From: Hyaloscypha bicolor E
Lineage: Eukaryota > Ascomycota > Leotiomycetes > Helotiales > Hyaloscyphaceae
Assembly: GCF_002865645.1 (NCBI RefSeq)
Contig: NW_020194589.1
Location: 1,782,812-1,846,811, forward strand
Direction: 5' to 3'
Length of the DNA stretch: 64,000 nt
Part shown: positions 10,781 to 24,344 of the stretch, piece by piece
How the letters are laid out: each line of letters starts with the position of its first letter
Numbering within the stretch: position 1 is the first letter of the stretch
Made by a program: the position numbers and the translations under genes
Notes under the pieces: generated by a model
Seen by the model: the letters and a program-made list of their open reading frames with translations, nothing else
Database searches by the model: none
What the model was told of the DNA's origin: nothing

Positions 10781-12100
10781 AGTACCGCTAGCTTAGCTAC
10801 TAAGACTTGCTTTATATATTTAGTCTTAGGCTCTAGATAGCTTCTAGATATATAACTAAATTCATTATAGTTATAGTACTTAAGATCTAAGGATCCGGGC
10901 TTTAGAGTAATAGGCTTATTTATTACTAGAGTCTTGGGAGCAGGCTTTATATAAGGGGCGCCTCCTATACTTGGCTTATTTATATCTTTATTAGCTTTCT
11001 TAAATATCTAGTTTTTCTTTTTATAATAAGCTCGGATTTACTAGTTATTTATAATATAATATTATATAAACTTTATAGTATAAATAGCCGGGTTATTATA
11101 GTATATAGCTATAGCCTCTTGGAGCTTCCAAATAAGCTTATTATTCAGGTTATTCTTAAGGTCCTATAGGTTAATATTTCCGTCTATTATATATCTTAGA
11201 AATAGAGTATAGAATTCCTAAAAAGTCTAGCCCTTCTTTATAAATAGCTCCTTAAAAGCTTGCCAAGTATTATACTTCTTATTTGGGTTATTATATAGCT
11301 TCTTTAAATAAGTATATAGTTCTCTAATAGTCTTATATATATATTAATTATCCTGGTTTAGGTAGGGAAAGATTAATATAAGGATATAGTTACCTATATA
11401 ACCAGAAATATAAATAATCTTAAGGTTCTCTATCTAGTAAGTATTAGAATTACTATAGAGCTTATTCTTAATCTAAACTAACTAATTATTAAAGGTAATA
11501 CTATCCTTGGTTATATCTTTAAAAATAAAAGAGTTAGGGAGTTTAACTAAATATCTATTTTCTAGAATAAGAAAACCGGTTATTTTTACAGGCTATATAA
11601 TAAGCTTCTTAATAATAGCTTCGTTCTTTTATAGGGCTTACTTAGTTTCTCTTAGCTAATTATAATAATTCTCGCTATAGGTAAGAATATTATATATCTT
11701 TAGAATTAGCTTAATAATCTTCTTATATAAAGCCTCTAGGCTTTAGAATAATTCTTGGAAATCCGCCTTTAATAGAGCAGGTTTCTCTTCTTTTTTAGCT
11801 CTCTAAAAGAGAATATCTCTCTTATTATAAGTATTAATAAAATATTTGAACTCTTTAGGAAACTCGATAAGAGGCTCTAGTCTACCTTCTAGTAGTATAC
11901 TAGTAATATCTCGTATTATAGCTCTTTCTGACTTGCCTAATTATTCTGGAACTTGCTTTTTTATAAGTCTTTATTTAGTAATAAGGTTACTAGCCTATCC
12001 GCTTACCTAGCTAGTCCAGGGCTTTCTTGCCTAGTTATTCTAGGGCTTTCTTTTATTCTAATATTAGTTAACTAGTATAGGAGTAGCCATAGTATATTAT
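10781..12100 (-). pseudogene. G1 gag relic with mutated CCHC zinc knuckle
   Basis: On the minus strand, LKYYNYNEFSYISRSYLEPK at about 10,830-10,890 has the exact spacing of a CX2CX4HX4C nucleic-acid-binding knuckle, but all four ligands read Tyr. Cys-to-Tyr (TGT/TGC to TAT/TAC) and His-to-Tyr (CAT/CAC to TAT/TAC) are the changes expected from RIP on either strand. A basic, Lys-rich linker precedes it. The N-terminal capsid part is present but too degraded to describe further. Confidence 0.7.
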
Positions 12101-12180
12101 ATCTATATTTGTTAAAAACTAATTAGGTAAGTATTATTTAAATTCTCTATAGGATTAAGAAATAAGTAAGCTTTAAATTA

Positions 12181-12443
12181 TATTATAAGTATAAGATCTA
12201 GGGCCTGAAAGATATAATTAAACTATTTCTATTTTAATAATTCAAAGCTAAAGAGAGAAAAGGATCTTAAAGAGGCCTCGGATCTAAATAATTGCAAGCT
12301 ATATACGGGCCCATATACTAGCTTAAGCTCGGAGTCACGTGTAATAATCAGGTAACTATAGATACCTTGCTCAGATACCAGATGCCTCTCTTAGCTCTAG
12401 TCTAACCCTTACTAGTATTATATATTATAATAACCGTAATATA
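12181..12443 (-). repeat. G1 5' LTR
   Basis: Partner of the 6,310-6,573 LTR. The right boundary is uncertain by about 10 bp because the flank is atatatattatatata sequence. The primer-binding site, which should lie just left of 12,181, is too AT-rich to assign to a tRNA. Confidence 0.85.
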
Positions 12444-13330
12444 TATTATATATATAATTAATTAATATATTATATCTAGAATTTTTTAAAGTATTTATAT
12501 TAGAAATATTTTTAAGAAATTTATTATTAAATAAATTCTTTTAAAAATAATATTATGTTTAGGCTTTTAATTAGTTTTAATTATAAATAATATATTATTT
12601 TATTATTTTAATATTCGAAGAATTAAAGAAATAACTAAATATTATAAAATTTAAATATAATTTCTTTTTTTATATTTATTTAATTTTAATTTAATTAAAA
12701 AAAGCTTTAGTAATTTAAAAGCTTATATTTAATAATAATATTAAAAATATAAGAAATTAAATAATTAAATAAATTTCAAAATCAAATTAGTTTTTTTTTC
12801 TTCTAATACTTTATATTTTTTTTATAAAAATAATATAAGTTTTAAAAATAAAATATATATTATATAATATTAAATCTATAATTTAAAATAAGCTTTATAA
12901 AATATAATAAATATTATAGTTATTTAATTTAGTTAATATATATTATATTAATAATATTTTAATATTCTTAGTTATTTAATTAATATTATAATAAAAATTT
13001 AAATAATATTAGTTTTTTTTTATATTTTAATAATTTTTTTTTAGATTTATATTATTTAATATTATTATATTTTAAAAGCTTTTTTAAAGAAATAATTATT
13101 TTCTTAAATAAATAAATAAAATATTAATAATTTTTAATATTAGTTTACTAGTAATATATAATATTATTATATAAAATATAAATATATTAAAATTAGTAAA
13201 ATAATTATTATTTAAAAATAAGAATTATAATATTATAATATTAATATATAATTTCTAAATGTATTAAATATAATAAAATCTAATTTATTAATTAATATTA
13301 ATATAGCTATAATTATTAATAATTATATAA
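12444..13330. other. Heavily RIP-mutated DNA, unidentified
   Basis: After a short continuation of the 24-bp array the sequence is nearly all A/T. No domain or repeat partner was recognised. Confidence 0.5.
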
Positions 13331-13575
13331 TATAGTTATATAATATAAAAATAATTAGAAATAATAAAATATAAGTAATAATTATATAATTTAATTAATA
13401 ACTAGTTTTTATTACATTTAATAAATTTAGAAATTATATATTAATATTATAATATTATAATTCTTATTTCTAAATATTAACTATTTTAATAACTTATATA
13501 AATAGTATTTTATAATTTTATAATAATATTATATATTTCTAATAAATTAATACTAATTAGTTTATATATATAAAT
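13331..13575 (+). repeat. X1 5' LTR
   Basis: Shares aataataaaatataagtaat, tagaaattatatattaata and ttcttatttctaaat with the LTR copies at 18,945, 24,052 and 30,109. The right end is shared with the 24,052 copy (actaattagtttatatata). Confidence 0.75.
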
Positions 13576-14328
13576 TAAATAATAAAAAGAATTAAGCTAT
13601 ATTTTATATTAAAAAAAGAAATAACTATTAATTATTTTTATTTATAATTCGGTTTTATAAAAAGAAAAAAGTATTTGATTTTACTAAGGCCTAATTAAGC
13701 TATATTAAAAAAGAGAAATAATAATTGCTTTTATTTATAATTTAGTTCTATAAAAAAAAATACTTTTTACTAATTATTAAATAATTAGCTATTTAATTAT
13801 CTAATTATTTTATAAAATTACTTTTATTATAAAAAATTACTCTTTCTATAACTATCTAAATATCTGGGGCTTTTAAGCTTTAGAACTATTAAGTTTTTCC
13901 GAAATCTCAATATTTTATTTCTTAAATTTCACTTTTTAAATTTCTTATTATAAATGAAATTTTTATTTTATATATAATAACTTTTATTTATTTATCTTAT
14001 AAATTACTTTCCTTTTTATAAATCTATTTTCTTTATAAATTACTATATTTTAAACTAGATATAAGCCTATAAAATATAGAATAATAAAACTTATTATAAT
14101 AAATAATAATTTTAAAGAAATATAAAATTAATCTAAATACTATTATAATATAAGAAATATTTGAGTTTTTAAATACTAAGCTATTTTAATATATTTTTTA
14201 TAAAATAATTAATAATAATTTTTAGAAACTATTTAAATATAATTTTAAGAACTTTATTTATTAAAAGAACTTTAATAAATCTAAACTTCCGGAAATATTA
14301 TATTTATATAAGATTCTTTAATATAGTA

Positions 14329-14361
<33 letters not shown>

Positions 14362-17300
14362 CTAAATAAATAAGAATTTATTAATAGCTAAACTAGATCT
14401 TATAAAGAAACTAATTCTATTAGGCTTTATTATTCTTATAAAGAATAAGTATCTAGAATTTATTATTTTTAATATTTTTATATTATTATTATTTCCTTTT
14501 TTATTATTATATTTTATATTTTTACTAGATTTATATACTAGTATAAAAGCTTTAGAAATAAATAATATATTTTTATTAGCTCTATTACTATTACTATAAC
14601 TATATTTAAATATTTTCTAATTACTTTTTTAATTTTTAATTATAAAATTTATTAAAAAAGTTATTAAGATCTATATTAAAAAATAAAAATATAACGGATT
14701 TAATAATAATTTTAATTATAAACTTATTATTTTCCTTAATATTTACTAATATATAAAGCTTTTATAAGAGATATTAATACGAGTTTTTCCTATTATATTA
14801 AAGAAACTAGCTTAAAACTACTTTTATAATAACTAACTCTTTTAATATATATATATAAAAAGGCTTATATTAATATTTATAGCTTTTTTAAAGGCTCTAA
14901 ATTTAAATATCAAAATTTAAATAAATGAAATACTATTATATTAGCTTTTATAATAACTAAATTTCCGGAAAAAATAATATTTGAAACTATTTAATTACTA
15001 ATTAATAAATTATATTAATTATAATATAGTTTTATATCTAATTTATAAAATATTAAATTTTTTTATAATAAAATATTATTTCTTATTAAAATTCCCGGAT
15101 ATATAAATATATAATTTTAGATTCTTTAAGTTATTATTTATTCGAAAATTATTAATATAAATCTAGTTATAATTTTGGAACCCGTAATAACTATTTCAAA
15201 TTCTATAATTATAATAATTATATTTCAAAATTATATTTTATATATAAGAAACCCGAATACTATTTATATAAATATATATTAGAGAAATAAGAAACTAAAA
15301 AGACTTAATTTAGAAATAGAAATATTTATTAGTTTAGATTTCGAAATATTTATAACTTTAATAAATACTTTAATAATACTTATATATAATATATTACTAA
15401 AGCTAAAAATAAAAAGAATAATAAAAGTAATAAATAATACTTTTAAGGCTTTACTAATAAAAACAAATAAAAAAAAATTATTATTTAGATTTCTATTTTA
15501 TTTTAATTAAAAGTTTTTTAATTACTTTTATTACTTTTATTCTATTAATAACTATAATTAATACCTTTATAAATAATCTTATTTCTTTCTTTTTTATATA
15601 CTAAATAATAAATAAAAACTATATTTTAGAATTTATTAAATTCTTAATAGAAAATATGTAAACTTTTATAATTAATATTAAAGCCTCTAAATATTTAATT
15701 ATTAGTTCTAACTAATTCCAAGCTTTATAATAAACTAATAATAGTATTAAACTTAATAAAACTATTAAAAATTAAATTAATATCTAGTTTAATATTAGAT
15801 TTATATTTTCTATTATATCTATAATAGTAAATATATTAATTAGATAAATATAATTCTATATTATATTCTTAAAAACTTTATTTTTATTTAGTTTAACTAA
15901 TATAAATAATCTAGAAGTCTATTTTAATAATTTTATTATTTCTATTAGAAATTATATATTTATAATATAATATTTCAAATACTTTTTTCTATTTTAGAAT
16001 ATTATATTATAAGGCTTTATTTCCGAATTCTTTATTTATAACTTTTTTTATTTTTTATAGAAATCGAATTATAATATTTATATTATTAATTTAGCTATTT
16101 ATTTATTAGTAAACTCCGGAATATACTAAAATAAACAGGCTATAATATTAATATAAAGGCCTTTAAATATCTTATAAAATACTATAAATAATATTAGAAA
16201 TATAGCTAATTATTTAAATAATTTAAGTTTAATCTAAAAGATAATATTAGCTTTAATTATTTTATTATTATTAATATTTTCTATATTTCTAGTAAGTTTA
16301 TACTTTATATTATTAATAAAAATACTTAATATTAAGCTAGCTAATAATTCTAGAATATTAATATAATATATATCTGAAATATATTTAAATAATATTAAAT
16401 TAATAACTATTTAAATTCTTTTAATTAGATTATAATAAATATTAGAAAGTAGTTTATTAATAAGAAATTTATTTAGTTTATAAATATTATAGGAATTAAG
16501 ATTAAGATTATTCTTATAAAAGCTTATAATTCTATTAGAATTATAAAATACTATTATAGCCTGATCTAATATATTTATTTTATTATTATAACTAAAATTA
16601 ATAGAATTAATAAAAATACTATATTTTAAAAAGCTTTTAAGGCTATTAATAACTTTATAGAACCCAATAGTATTATTTTAATTCTTTTAGTTTATAATAC
16701 TTTATTTTAAATATTTAAATATAATAATTAATAGTATTTAAGAAAGTAATAATAGAAATCTAGAGGCTTTAAGCTAGATATTAAATTATAAATACTTTAA
16801 ATACCCGAAATAGTTCTAGTATTACTAATATTTATAAACTATTCCTGAATTTAAATATTTTTATTTAATATAAAAGAAATACTAGTTAATCTAATAATTA
16901 AGATAAATTATATAAGCTAATAGCTATTAATAAAAAGAACTATATACTAGCTCTATTATATAATAATAATATCTTTTATTTAACTTTTATAAAGCTCTTT
17001 TATATAAGAGATATTAAGGTTATTATTAATAGCTTTAAATCTAAATCTATTTCTGAATTTTATAATAAAACTAAAAATAATACAGGTATAATTTCTTTTA
17101 TTATTTCTATTATTTCTATTATTTCTATTATTTCTATTATTTTATTAAAGTATAATAAAGAATACTTTTATAAGAATTCTAATATTATAATATTTCTATA
17201 GAATAATAACCTATATAAGAATTCCTATTAAGTTAAAGTTATTAGCTTTTTAAAAAAGAATATATTTGAGGTTATTTCCAGATTTCGGATATTAAAAAAG

Positions 17301-18944
17301 ATATATATTTCTAATTTTCGATTTATTAATAAAATTAGGAATAAGAATACGGAAAAAGAGCTTAAGAAATTAAAACTAGTTATCTAAACTTATAATAATA
17401 ATAAGAAATATATAATATTAATATAATTATTTATTATTTAATATATTAGCTAAAGAATAATTCTTAATATTATTATTATAATAATAAATATTATAGAATT
17501 ATATTTATATAATATTTTATAAGTTTGTATTTAATTAATAATTTTATTTAATTATAATTTTTATATTAATATATTTTATAAATTTATTAAAAAACTAAAT
17601 CTAGAAAATAATTCTATTTTAAAAATTATAAAACTATTATATAATATATTAAAAATTTAAAACTATTATATAATATATTAAAAATTTAAAACTATTAGTT
17701 TAAAACTTATTATTTTTATTATATTAATAAGCTTTCTATAAAATAATTAATTTATAACTCTTGTTTCTTTTATAATAAATATTTTTTTTAAAATTATTAG
17801 CTTTTAAATTAATAATATCTTATTTATTAAAACTAATAATTTTATAAAAATAAAATAATTAAAGTTTTATAAAGCTAAATTCTTAGCTAAAAAATACAAA
17901 TATTTTATTTTTAATTATAATCTCAAATTTAATAAAAGTATTATTTATATAAATATTACTAGAATTATTTTTATATAAAAATATTAATATAAAAACTTCT
18001 AAATTATTTCTATAAAAAATCCTATTATTATAAATAATAGAAGTACTTTTATTAAAAACTAATATATTATCTAATATATTAAAGAAATATATATTATATT
18101 AGTCTATTAACTAAAAGATTTATATAATTTATTATTTATTATTTAAACTATTAAACTATTAGAAACTAATATAAAAATACTTAATAAATATATTTAATAG
18201 TAAATTAAAAATATTATTAAAGAACTGAAATTTATAAAACTAGTAAAAAAGTTTTTATATTTAATTATTTTTATAAATACTTTATTTATAAATAATAAAG
18301 ATTTCTTTTTTTAAATTAAATATATTCTAGTTTTAGTAAATAAAATTAGATATACTAATATTATTTATTAGTTTTCTATTAAATATAAAATAATTATTAA
18401 AAGTATTCTAGTTTTGAAACTTTATAATATAGCTTATAATTTTAATATAAATATTTTAATTAAATTTATAATTAAATTTATAATTAATAAAATATTAGAA
18501 ATAGAACTATTATTAGTTATTTATAGAAATTTAAAGTTATTATATAAATACTTTATTAAATTAGATACTATTTAAGAGAAATACTTAATAATTAATTAAA
18601 TATATTTTTACTAGATATATAAATAATAAAAGATTATAGAAATTAAATAAATTAAGGAAAAATTAAATTCTATTAAATATTTTTAAATACTTTATTAATA
18701 TAAATATTATATAATTAGATATAAATAAAATAAAGAATAAATATATAAAATAAAGAAATATATATAAAGAATTTCTTAATAAAAATATTTAATACTAGAC
18801 TAGATTAGAAAATTAGATATCTAAATATTTAAATATTTAATACTAGACTAAATTAGAGAATTAATATATAATTAGAAGAAAAAAATCATTTTTCGCGTTT
18901 TTTAAAAAGATTCTAATATTAATATAGTTATTTTTTCGGGAATT

Positions 18945-19190
18945 ATATATATAATTATAAGATTCGAGAAATAAAATATAAATAATAAAATATAAAATAG
19001 AATTATATAATTTTATATTTTATAAATAACTTAATTAATAGCTAGTTTTTATTAGATTTAATAAATTTAGGAATTATATATTAATATTATAATATATTAA
19101 TTCTTATTTTTAAATATTAAATATTTTACTAATTTATATAAATAGTATTTTATAATTATATAATAATATTATATATTTCTAATAAACTAA
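18945..19190 (+). repeat. X1 3' LTR
   Basis: Same family as the other X LTRs, with shared ttaggaattatatattaata. Its last bases diverge from the 13,331 copy, so the right end may be truncated. Confidence 0.7.
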
Positions 19191-21325
19191 TAATTAAATA
19201 AAGTAATATTATTTATTTTTATATTTTAAAAAACTTTTATTAAAAGTATTAAAATAAAAATTAAAAAATTAAAAAAAATTAATTTATAAATAAATATAAT
19301 ATTAAAAGCCTTTTATATATATTTATAAACTTTAATTAAAAAAAATTAAATAAATCTAGTAAAATTTATATAAAGAAATAATTTATTATTAATAATAAAA
19401 ATATTTTTATTTAAAATAAATAAAAAAAACTATAAAATCTTTCTAATTAATAAATCTATAAATTTATAAATTTAAATTAGTATAAAATCTAATTAAAAAA
19501 CTATAAGAAATATATATTTAATTAAAAGAAAATTAATTTATATCTAAAATATATAAATAAAATATTATAATACAAAATATAAAAAATTAAAAATTAAAAA
19601 TTAAAAATTAGTAATATTTAATATAAAAAACCTAAATTTAAACTAATTTTATAAAAAGCTAAACCTAAAAAAAACAAAATTATTTAAAGTAAATAATAGA
19701 ATTAATAATTAAGTTTATTAGTTTAAATTATTAGAAAAATAAAAATATTATAATATTTTTTATATAAATCTTTTTATAAAATACCGGGAATTCTTTTAAA
19801 ATTTAAAAGATTTAATTAAAGTAAATAAATCCGAAACTAAGATTATTTTTAATAATTAAAAAAATAAAAAATAATTATAAACTTTAATATTAAATATATT
19901 AAAGAAAGCTATATTATTTAATATATTAAAAAGATTAAATAACGGATTATAATAGCTAATATAAAACAAAAATTTAAAATATATATAAAAAATAATAATA
20001 ATATTTTATAGAAAGTATTTTTTTAAATTAAAGCCAAATATTAAAAAATAATATATTTATATATATATATATAAAAGTTAAAGTTTATATAAGATATAAA
20101 TATTTATTTTTAAAAGAAATCTCGAAAATAACTAAATTAAAAATTAATTAATATTTTATAAAAAATACTAAAAATTAAATAATTAAAATATAAAGTTAAA
20201 TAAAGCTTACTTTTATTAATTTTGAATTCTTAATTTCTTTTATAGAAAAAATAAAATAATAATAATTATATTATAAAAGTAAAATTTTATATTTATAAGA
20301 TTTTTAATAATTATAATAATAATTATATTAAAACTAGAAACTTTTTAAAAAGCTATAATAGTATAATATAATAAGCTATTATATATATAAGACAAAATAT
20401 AAGAATTCTTTATATAATTAAATAAGTTTATAATAATAATATATTTATTTAATACTTTTAAAACCCCGGAATTAAATATAGACTTTAAAAATAAAACTAT
20501 AAAAAAAGCTAATATTAAAGCCTTATAAATAATAAATAAAAAAGTTAATTTTTAAGACTCGAATTTTAATAATAATAATAATAATATTTTTTTAATATAT
20601 TTAGTAAAAAAATAAAAGTTTAATAAAAATAAAAAACCAAAAATAAATTCTCTAATAATAAATATTAAAGCTATTTTATTATATTTATAACTAATATTTA
20701 ATTAAATGTTATATTAATTAGTTATAAGTTAGAAACTAGTTAAAAATAAATAATAAATAAAATAAAATAATAATATTAAAATATAATAAAAATAAAATAA
20801 ATAGAAATTTAAAAAAAGAAAAATACTAATATTATTAATATAATTATAAATAATTTAAAAAGAATTAGAAAAATATTAAAAATATTTCTAAAAATAAATA
20901 AAAGCTTCGGGAATTAACTAAAACTTATAAAATTAATATTAGAAATTCTAATAAAAATAACTAGCTATTTAATAATAAAAACTTTAATTAAAAAAATAAT
21001 TAAAAAAGCTAGGTTTTTAATAAACTATAATATAAAAGCCATACTAAAATAAAATAATAAGCTTTATAAAAAAGCTATTATAAATAAGATTAGAAAAATT
21101 AAAAAAAAGCAAAAAAAAATTAATATTAAATAAAAAAAACTATTAATAAAAAAACCCCGAAAATCTAAAAATAATAAAAATATAAAATATAAAATTAGCT
21201 TTAAATAATAACTTGTAATCTTTTTAAAAGAAATAAAAAATATATATATTTAAGAAAAAAATAAAGAGCTATAAAAATAAAAAAAAATACAAGAAATTAA
21301 TTTAGTATTTTAATATAAAATTCTA

Positions 21326-21358
<33 letters not shown>

Positions 21359-22514
21359 TATTATTATAATTATATAAAACTATTTTAATAATATATTAAT
21401 TTAAATAAATAAAAATTCTTATAAATAATTAGAATATAATAATAAATTTTATAAATAGATTAATAAAAATAAAAATATTTATTTATAATATATATAATAA
21501 AATAAAATAAAAATAATAATAAAAACTAAAAAGATTTTAAAAGAATTTAATTATAAATTCTTATTAAAATAAAATAAAAAGTAATAGTTTATTTAAAAGT
21601 TTTCTTATAATAGCTTAATATTAAATCGAAGTTTATTTATAAGAAATAATATTAATATAATAAATTTTTTTTAAAAATTATTTATTATTTATATTAATTA
21701 ATTATAATAAATAAAATACTAAGTTTTATTAATAAATAAATAGAAATATATTAAAATAATTAATATATTATTAATTATATTTATAATATATAATATAAGA
21801 AATAAAATATAAAATAAAAATATTATATATTATAATATTTTAAATAAAATAATATTTAAACTTATATATTTTTTATAAATAATTTAATACTAGATCTAAA
21901 TAATAATATATTAATTAAATATAGAAATCGGGAATTATAAAACTAATAAAAATAGTAATAAATCTATAAATTTATAATAAAAAGAAATAAATATTTATAA
22001 AAGTAATAATTAATATTAATAAAAAGAAAATAAATAAATTAAGATACTTATTTATTAATATTAATATAAATAATATATAAAGCTTATTACTAGAAAATAA
22101 AATAGAACTAGATAATAATAATAAAATAAAATAAAATATTTAAATCTAGTTTATTAAATAATAATATATTTAAAAATAAACTAGTTTAAATATAAATTAA
22201 GCCTTAAATAATTTATATTCTGGCTTATATATTCTTGCTTTTAGCTTTAAATAATTTAAAAAAAACTTTAAAACTTTTTAATTCTTTAATAAATTTTTTT
22301 TAAAAAAATAATATTTTTTATAATTTCTTAATAAAATATTAGAATTCTGGTTTTAGGTAATTTAAAAAAATAATTAATTAAAAGTTTATAGAAATTAAAA
22401 GAATTTAAAAATAAAATTATTAGTTATTTTCTTTATTTAAATCCGGAAATCTTTATAAAAAAGAATTATAAAAAAAGAAAATAATATTAGAAAATATTTA
22501 AATATTCTTAATAA
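19191..22514 (+). other. Unidentified, A-biased RIP relic
   Basis: The plus strand is strongly A- over T-rich, opposite to the Copia copies on either side, as if mostly G-to-A changes hit a purine-rich coding strand. Reading through stops at about 20,880-21,100 gives a Lys/Ile-rich, charged sequence, and at about 21,200-21,420 another with an Asn run encoded by (aat)n (21,325-21,360). Neither resembles a transposase, RT or integrase that I know. It shows no LTR partner and does not align with X1/X2 on either strand by eye. Type and boundaries are unknown. Confidence 0.35.
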
Positions 22515-22737
22515 TATATATATAAGTAATTTATATATAAGTAATTTATATATAAGTAATTTATATATAAGTAATTTATATATAAGTAGTAATTTATACT
22601 ATAAGTATTTTATATATAAGTAATTTGTATATATTAGTAATTCATATATATAATTATTTATTTATATATAAGTAATTTATATATAAGTAATTTATATATA
22701 AGTAATTTATATATAAGTAATTTATATATAAGTTCTT
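22515..22737. repeat. 15-bp AT minisatellite
   Basis: About ten near-perfect copies of taatttatatataag in two blocks (22,515-22,590 and 22,665-22,735), separated by degenerate copies. Non-coding. Confidence 0.85.
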
Positions 22738-22829
22738 AAGGCTTTATATTTCTTATATTTTATTTCTTTTTTAAGTTTTAATTAATTAATATTATTAAAT
22801 TATTCTCTAATTAATTATTTTTTAATAAT

Positions 22830-24051
22830 ACTTATTATAAAAATATTTATTAATTCAAATTTCGAAATATTTATATATAATATATTACTAAAATTAAAAA
22901 TAATAAAATAATAAAAATAATAAAAATAATAAAAATAATAAAAATAATAAAAATAAATTAGTAAATAATATTTTTAAAGCTTTATTAATAGAAATAAATA
23001 AGAGAAATAATTATTATTTAGATTTTTATTTTACTTTAATTAAAAGCTTTTTAGCTACTTTTATTACTTTTATTATTTTTATAATTAATATTTTTATAAT
23101 TAATATTTTTATAATTAATATTTTTATAATTAATATTTTTATAATTAATATTTTTATAATTAATTTTTTATATATATTATTATATTAAATAATAAATAAA
23201 AATTATATTTTAAAGTTTATTAAATCTATAATAAAAATACCTAAATTTTTATAATAAATAATATATTAAAATATAATATTTATTATTTTTATAAAATTAT
23301 AATTACTAGTTTTAACTAAATTTAAATTAAATAATAAACTAATAATAATATTAAACTTAATAAAATTATTAAAGATTAAATTAATATCTAGTTTAATATT
23401 AAATTTATATTTTTAATTAAATTTATAATAATAAAAATACTAATTAAATATATATAATTTTATATTATATTTATAAAAACTTTATTTTTATTTAGTTTAG
23501 CTAATATAAATAAACTAGAGATTTTCTTTAATAATTTTATTAAATATTATATATTTATAATATAATATTTAAAATACTTTATTTTATTTTTAAATTCTTT
23601 ATTTATAATTCTTGCTTTTTTATAAAAATTAAATTATAATATTAATATTAGTTCTAATTATTTTATTATTATTAATATTTTCTATATTTCTAATAAGCTT
23701 ATATTTTATTTTATTAATAAAAGTACTTAATATTAAGCTAGCTAATAGCTTTAAAATATTAATATAATATAAAATTATTACTTATTTAGGCTCTTTTAAT
23801 TAAATTATAATAAAAAGTTTATTTAGCTTATAAATATTATAGAAATTAAAATTAAAAATATTTTTATAAAAAATTATAAAAAATTATTATAATTTAATTT
23901 AATATATTTATTTTATTATTATAGCTAAAATTAATAAAATTAATAAAAATATTATATTTTAATAGCTTCTAAATCTATTAATAATTTTATAAAATCTAAT
24001 AATATTATTTTAAATCTTTTAATATTAGTATAACTATTTCTTTAAGAGTTA
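22830..24051 (+). mobile_element. X3: internally deleted Copia copy
   Basis: About 22,860-24,000 parallels X2 26,400-27,830 (gag end to integrase start), for example aataaaaataataaaaat then gtaataatatttttaaagc. It then jumps directly to the sequence that normally precedes the 3' LTR (tattagtataactatttctt, compare 30,078-30,100). The reverse transcriptase and RNase H parts are therefore deleted. It ends in the LTR at 24,052, which also serves as the 5' LTR of X2. Confidence 0.7.
23082..23163. repeat. 15-bp tandem repeat in X3
   Basis: About five and a half copies of attaatatttttata. The equivalent place in X2 (about 26,650) has only one ataactaatacccttata-like unit, so the array expanded in X3. 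Confidence 0.8.
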
Positions 24052-24344
24052 TATATATAGTTACGGAATACGGGATATGAGATATAAATAATAAAATATA
24101 AGTAATAAAATATAAAATATGAAATATAATTATATAACCTCGTATCCTATTAGTAACTTAACTAGTAAACTAGATCCTTTTAGGCTTAGTAGATTTAGGA
24201 ATTATATATTAATACTATAATACTATAATTCTTATTTCTAAATAATAATAACTTTACTAACTAATATAACTAGTATTTCTATACCTATATAATAATATTA
24301 TATATTACTAGTAAACTAATACTAATTAGTTTATATATATAGAT
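24052..24344 (+). repeat. X LTR shared by X3 (3') and X2 (5')
   Basis: Begins atatatatagttacggaat and ends actaattagtttatatata. It is preceded by X3's pre-LTR sequence and followed by the X2 leader, so it is a shared LTR of a tandem arrangement. Confidence 0.8.

Larger units (their letters stand above)
6310..12443 (-). mobile_element. G1: complete Ty3/Gypsy chromovirus, RIP-inactivated
   Basis: Two direct ~264-bp LTRs (6,310-6,573 and 12,181-12,443) bound about 5.6 kb. In minus orientation the order is 5' LTR, gag with zinc knuckle (10,836-10,885), reverse transcriptase (motif at 9,188-9,199), integrase region, C-terminal chromodomain (about 6,760-6,945), polypurine tract (6,574-6,591), 3' LTR. 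Gag-RT-IN-chromodomain order and the chromodomain define a fungal chromovirus. All frames carry many TAA/TAG stops and the zinc-knuckle ligands are replaced, so it is inactive. It is less mutated than the Copia X1 element nearby, suggesting a later insertion or fewer RIP cycles. Target duplication could not be read because the flanks are simple AT repeats. Confidence 0.85.
13331..19190 (+). mobile_element. X1: old, heavily RIP-mutated Ty1/Copia element
   Basis: Similar ~245-bp direct LTRs (13,331-13,575 and 18,945-19,190) flank an interior that runs parallel to X2 at 24-30 kb. For example 14,730-14,830 matches 25,690-25,790, and 17,790-17,840 carries the same reverse-transcriptase core. There FGIISLQTDD-like sequence reads FKIISF*INN: Gln to stop and Asp-Asp to Asn-Asn. 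The RNase H region near 18,350-18,560 is also recognisable. X1 has lost nearly all CpG as well as CpA, unlike X2, so it looks older. A (TA)n run at about 14,325-14,356 and a nine-base microsatellite at about 17,097-17,143 lie inside. A short tandem duplication lies just after the left LTR (about 13,590-13,760). Confidence 0.8.

Noticed and set aside
22515..22737. Possible CRISPR-like array
   Set aside because: Units are adjacent without spacers and purely A/T; it is a minisatellite in a fungal genome.
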